Source: Sporisorium sorghi (Eukaryota; Basidiomycota; Ustilaginomycetes; Ustilaginales; Ustilaginaceae). From it: a DNA stretch of 64,000 nt. Made by a program: the position numbers and the translations under genes. The notes under the pieces were generated by a model, which worked only from the letters and a program-made list of their open reading frames with translations, was not told where the DNA came from and did no database searches. The number at the start of each line of letters is the position of its first letter. The stretch's first letter is position 1. The stretch covers positions 248,001-312,000 of the forward strand of contig JALCCG010000001.1 in assembly GCA_023212695.1 (NCBI GenBank). The letters are read 5' to 3'. Shown here one piece after another: positions 60,652 through 64,000 of this stretch.

Positions 60652-62067
60652 TTAACGATTTGTCTTATTGGTCAAATCATCAATATTCTTGTTTCCCTCT
60701 TCTTTGATATCACCATAAACCCGAATCCCGTTTTCGGAAACAGCGTTATATAAACGTTTCCCCGTATCCCGGGCATAACCCCACGCGAAACTCTTGCGTT
60801 CATTGACCTTTTTCAAAAGTTCGGTATTGAGGAACTCCTGGTTGTCTTTCGATTTCAAATAATTAAGGGCTGCCAGCAGATGTGAATTCTCTTTGTTCGC
60901 TAGACCTTGCATGGTTTCTCGTGCACGATTGATTTCCCCTTGTTTTTGTTCTTTCTGTTTATTGGCATCCCCTTCCCCTTTCTCTTTCCACCTCGTCCAC
61001 TCGCCTCGTAATTGTTCATAAGCTTTATTCAGTACATTTTTTAAAGCCTCGTCATTATTCACGGACATAAATTCGCCGCCACCAGAGGCAGCAATCTGTC
61101 GAAGCAGTTTTTGTCCTTCGTTATCCACATCAAAACCAACAATATTCACGATCGTCTTCACTTTGGACTGATGTAGTTCTTTTGCAACTTGAGCAGGTTT
61201 TCCGCCGCAGGTTTCAATGCCATCACTTACGACGTAAACAACAGAATTGGTGGTCTCCGGATTGATATCCTTTTTGACAGATTGAAGAGCATTCGCGATG
61301 GGGGTCCAGCCTGCCGGCTCAACTTTTTGGAGTGCTGTTTTTATTTGATTCGTCTGATCGCCCTGGCCATGAAAAATCTCTTCTGTACTGTCGCAGGATA
61401 CTCGCTTATCTTTCTGATCTCCTGTCCCTTTATGTCCATATACCCGTAGTGAAACTTCTGCATTGTTGGGCAGTTTATCTGCGAAAGTCTGAATCGCTTC
61501 TTTTGCCGAATCCATCTTTGATTTTCCGTTGATCTGTGCTTTCATACTGCCACTGGCGTCAAGCAGGATGGAGATATGCAGATTCCTGTTTGCAGGCAAT
61601 GTAATCTTGCCCTCGGGTCGTTCATTGTTCACGCTGATTTCGGTATCAAAGTTCATAAAAGTCGTGACGTACGGACGATAATCTTCAGCAAGTAGGAGAA
61701 GCAATTCATTCTTATATTGATCCGTAGTCAAGTTGCTTGGCAATTGATCCAACGCTGCCTGAACTTTCTGTTCATCATAGTTGGAACCGGCAAATCGCCC
61801 TGGAGGCTTCAATAATATTTCTTCGTCTGTCAAGGAAGTCTGAGTTTCGTTATGGTTTGAGTCCGGTGGGTTCTGAATTTCGGAATGGGGTTCATTGAGA
61901 TCGGAATCCGGCGAGTTGTGATTGTTTGAATTGTTGTTCTCCGGTTCGTCCTTTTGAATGGATTCTGATGCGTCTTGATTTGTTAAAACATTCTTATCCT
62001 GTCCATGACTGCAACCCGCTAGAAATACGATGAACGCTACTAATATGAAGAGAGAACTTCGAATCAT
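60652..62067 (-). CDS. VWA-domain lipoprotein
   Basis: 471 residues. Lipobox Leu-Ala-Gly-Cys (Cys19), then a tether of Asn/Ser/Pro/Asp to about residue 85. The VWA domain (about 135-330) has a complete MIDAS: 'ISILLDASGSMKAQ', Thr in 'GWTPIANALQ', Asp in 'VYVVSDGIETCGG'. A charged coiled-coil-like segment follows ('WTRWKEKGEGDANKQKEQKQ'). It binds divalent metal and probably a protein partner outside the cell membrane. It lies 77 bases upstream of the PrsW-nuclease gene in the same direction, so the two are likely co-transcribed. TGGAGGAAAG precedes the ATG. Confidence 0.85.
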   Translation of the reverse strand: MIRSSLFILVAFIVFLAGCSHGQDKNVLTNQDASESIQKDEPENNNSNNHNSPDSDLNEPHSEIQNPPDSNHNETQTSLTDEEILLKPPGRFAGSNYDEQKVQAALDQLPSNLTTDQYKNELLLLLAEDYRPYVTTFMNFDTEISVNNERPEGKITLPANRNLHISILLDASGSMKAQINGKSKMDSAKEAIQTFADKLPNNAEVSLRVYGHKGTGDQKDKRVSCDSTEEIFHGQGDQTNQIKTALQKVEPAGWTPIANALQSVKKDINPETTNSVVYVVSDGIETCGGKPAQVAKELHQSKVKTIVNIVGFDVDNEGQKLLRQIAASGGGEFMSVNNDEALKNVLNKAYEQLRGEWTRWKEKGEGDANKQKEQKQGEINRARETMQGLANKENSHLLAALNYLKSKDNQEFLNTELLKKVNERKSFAWGYARDTGKRLYNAVSENGIRVYGDIKEEGNKNIDDLTNKTNR

Positions 62068-62114
62068 TAACTTTCCTCCATTTCACAGCTTTTGCTGGTA
62101 CGTGCAGACCCGTT

Positions 62115-62257
62115 GTGCCGATTTCCACTGCAGCCGGCCCCAACGGGCTCGCCTTTATCAGTCCTTCCGTATTCCATATACCTACGAATACACTCAAGCG
62201 ATTAAGCGTAGGATCCGGGTTGGGCGGATTTGTGGGGCAAGGGAAGCACCCTGACAT
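62115..62257 (-). pseudogene. N-terminal stub of a DUF1579-like protein
   Basis: About 45 codons match the start of a short beta-barrel family: 'NPDPTLNRLSVFVGIWNTEG' and then Lys-Ala-Ser-Pro-Leu-Gly-Pro-Ala. The next expected residues (Tyr-Glu-Trp-Leu-Pro-Gly-Gly) are not found. The frame then runs to a spurious stop inside the VWA promoter region. Confidence 0.6.
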
Positions 62258-63000
62258 TAATTAAGTTCCTCCTTCATCATTATGAAATGATAATTTACTT
62301 TTAATTTATCATGAGACAGGTGATGTGGTTTCTTATCGATTGCTATTTCCGGAAGTCGAATCACCTCTCTCCGGACATCGACATGCGTCTCACACAGGTA
62401 GTCCTTTATATAGTCATCCGGGTGCCTTTTGTCTCAGTTCTTAAATTCCAACGCGCCGTTTTTATCACTTTCTCACCCTGTTACTCGTTGTAGTATTAAG
62501 CTAATCTGCCCGTTACTTCAATGATTAACAAAAGACACCGCCCTTGCGGCAGCTCCGTTCTTTCGTTCTTCTTTAGCATAATAAGTTACTCTTTCTCTAG
62601 CGGTATCCAGATCGCCCCTTTATTTTACCATATGTATGCGGATTTGGATGAATCCGGTGCTTGTTTATGCCGTCTGTAACGGGACCAAGTTCTTGACATT
62701 ATATACGTCAGGGTTTCGCGACACTTGGAGATCTAAGCGGCGACGAATCGACCATCTCCCCTTACTATGTGTGACGTCCTTCGATGAAATCATATCGGGA
62801 ATGTAATAAGTCGGGAATGTTATCAAGTACTTGTCATCCGAATCTAATCACTAATTGTTTTCTTTCTCATCTCCTAACGCTTTAAATCAGTACCGAAAAT
62901 CAGGAAGAAATATTTGCATTATTGAAAAACACACAACCCCATCTGATAACAGATCCAGATTAGAGGGTTTTTTACAGTCTGAAAACAAACTTGGTCCTGT
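62258..63000. other. Decayed intergenic region with repeat-end scraps
   Basis: No gene. It holds a diverged left end of the dispersed repeat (CTGCCCGTTACTTCAATGAT at about 62512), the GATGAAATCATATCGGGAAT block also seen at 49730, and TATCAAGTACTTGTCATCCGA near 62822. An imperfect hairpin (AACCC...GGGTTTTTT) lies near 62935-62970. Confidence 0.45.
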
Positions 63001-63219
63001 CAGACCTTTACCAGAAGCACACGAGCATTAACCCTTCAGCTTCGTGTGATAGAAAGAGACGGTTTAGTCTCTAGAACGATATATCCTGTAATTCCACCCA
63101 AAGTAGAGTATCAGCTAACTGATATGGGGCATTCAATGAAGGATATTATTCTTGCGATGTATGATTGGGGGCGTGATTATCAAAAGATGCAGGCAAAGAA
63201 AACTCCATTTAGCAAATAG
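63001..63219 (+). pseudogene. HxlR-family regulator, C-terminal remnant
   Basis: 73 codons without a start match the second half of the HxlR winged helix: 'TRALTLQLRVIERDGLVSRT', then 'YPVIPPKVEYQLTDMGHSMK' and a C-terminal helix. The recognition helix and N-terminus are lost. Confidence 0.8.
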
Positions 63220-63556
63220 GTATAGTGCTGTGAAATCAACCAAATATGATCTGTTTCCTGGCTCACGTTCTTAATATTGAGGTTCTCAATAGAAGGCTTC
63301 ACGCTAATTAATGTTTCTAGCACATGCACTGAAGAAACTGAAAATAGACTAGTATACTTGGTTTCATAAGATAATCTCCTTTACAATAAAATCCCGAAAA
63401 GAGCAGTCTCTAAAGGAAACTGATTTCTTTCGGCAACTCAGCAGCCATAGGAGAATTTCTCCTTTAGGCCCGTAGCATTCTACATAAGTCTCTTCTCTCC
63501 CCCGTGCTTTCACCTGGGAGCACCGCTGGAATTGAATGCGAGTTTGCATGGAAGCT
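63220..63556. other. Intergenic stretch before the last repeat copy
   Basis: No gene. Short hairpins such as GGAGAA-TTT-CTCC and a GCAGTC...GACTGC-like pairing occur at 63395-63470, but I could not match them to a riboswitch class. Confidence 0.3.
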
Positions 63557-63680
63557 TAGTTAGATACTTATCTAATCGGTAAACGCCTCATGTTCTTGTC
63601 TTTTACGGCAATTGGGACAAGAACTTGTTCTAATAAAAAATAAGCCGCTATAATAGCGACTTTTAATGGGACTATAGCGT
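63557..63680 (-). repeat. Dispersed repeat, rightmost copy (diverged)
   Basis: Starts GCTTAGTTAGATACTTATCTAATCGG, contains CTCATGTTCTTGTC, GGACAAGAACTTGTTC and the stem GCCGCTATAATAGCGAC, and ends before a recognisable CCGACA. One arm of the inverted pair is missing. Confidence 0.6.
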
Positions 63681-63801
63681 ATGTATACACCCCAAAGCCA
63701 TATCCCTCAACAGTTTTATATCAAACGGTTATATATCAATAAATCCACTCTACTTCTATATTCATAGTCATCTGATCGAAACAATAACTTAAATTGACAT
63801 A

Positions 63802-64000
63802 TCAAAATGATAAAAACTCAGGTAGTTGTTGTTCACGCTTGTCGAGCATAATCTGTTCCGGCTTAATGCCCTGCTCACGCAGTACTTCAATGTTCTGAAG
63901 GAGGAATTCGTCGCTGCCGACAACATAGAACAGTCCATCCTTGTCTGTAGCAAGATTTTTCACTTCTTCATAGTAGTCTTTACGATTATCGACGAACTGT
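63802..64000 (-). CDS. Flavin/ferredoxin-NADP reductase-like protein, C-terminal part (cut by window edge)
   Basis: The last 65 codons before a TGA at 63802. They read 'DGLFYVVGSDEFLLQNIEVL', a Gly-Ser-Asp motif followed by a helix, as in the NAD(P)-binding domain of ferredoxin-NADP reductase and flavodoxin reductase-like proteins, ending 'MLDKREQQLPEFLSF'. The rest lies beyond base 64000. The family call is tentative because only the tail is visible. Confidence 0.5.
   Translation of the reverse strand, partial: QFVDNRKDYYEEVKNLATDKDGLFYVVGSDEFLLQNIEVLREQGIKPEQIMLDKREQQLPEFLSF

Noticed and set aside
63364..63556. Possible riboswitch near the right end
   Set aside because: The minus strand has several short stems and GTGAAAG/GCCGAA words that recall lysine or similar riboswitches, but the core pattern of no known class is present and no downstream gene follows.
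1..64000. tRNA, rRNA or CRISPR array
   Set aside because: No cloverleaf-like sequence and no regularly spaced identical short repeats were seen. The dispersed repeats are too far apart and too uneven for a CRISPR.

Overview
The window looks like accessory chromosome of a spore-forming Firmicute, most likely Paenibacillus or a close relative. The evidence is the style of the proteins (sugar ABC lipoprotein, AlkZ-related, DUF2268, DUF2239 and DUF4097 proteins), strong AGGAGG-type ribosome sites, GTG and TTG starts, and moderate GC. No tRNA, rRNA or CRISPR array was seen. Both ends cut genes: a sugar ABC permease at base 1 and a flavin reductase-like gene at base 64000.

Layout. 1-1712: end of a sugar ABC transporter operon. 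2600-8500: heavily decayed DNA holding a broken lipoprotein gene, a nuclease-like remnant, a UvrA-like remnant and a broken ABC exporter beside a PchR-like AraC regulator. 8.8-15.3 kb: a toroid protein, an AlkZ-related protein, IS4, SDR and isochorismatase debris, an Lrp regulator, an MFS pump and a lipoprotein hydrolase. 15.4-17.3 kb: debris including a subtilisin piece, then a beta-propeller lectin-like gene. 17.5-20.3 kb: a MarR-controlled ridA/flavin monooxygenase/marR operon with the same operator upstream of ridA and of marR. 20.6-22.8 kb: a two-component system behind a secreted peptide with a proline-rich tandem repeat. 23.1-25.1 kb: TetR and its hydrolase.

25.8-36.1 kb is the most unusual part: three co-directional genes (283, 1087 and about 2035 residues) in one compact unit, with no domain I recognise and no signal peptide. 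36.4-38.3 kb holds IS1182 and IS630 debris and a GC-rich membrane protein of foreign look. 38.4-47 kb: DUF4097, TraB/GumN, TetR, hydrolase, DUF2239, APH-type kinase and an intact copy of the lipoprotein broken at 2.6-3.2 kb. 47-49.6 kb: a LysR gene with one in-frame stop facing a broken dsbA-like gene, then a DUF2268 protease under a MerR-type promoter whose MerR gene is only a stub. 49.8-53.8 kb: an ABC exporter with two short secreted peptides. 54.5-57.5 kb: an XRE-cupin regulator, metallo-hydrolase, alpha/beta hydrolase and a ridA remnant. 57.9-62.1 kb: a VWA lipoprotein, a PrsW-like intramembrane protease joined to a PD-(D/E)XK nuclease-like C-terminus, and a small gene starting one base after its stop, read here as a toxin-immunity pair. 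62.1-64 kb is debris.

An approximately 195-bp repeat runs through the window in more than ten full or partial copies. All copies whose direction can be read point the same way. It carries several copies of a 16-17 bp motif and ends in TGTCGGGGGACAAG. One copy ends exactly inside the UvrA-like gene, so it behaves like a mobile element end, probably IS21-like or a derived non-autonomous element. The many gene stubs next to these copies suggest the repeats helped drive the decay.
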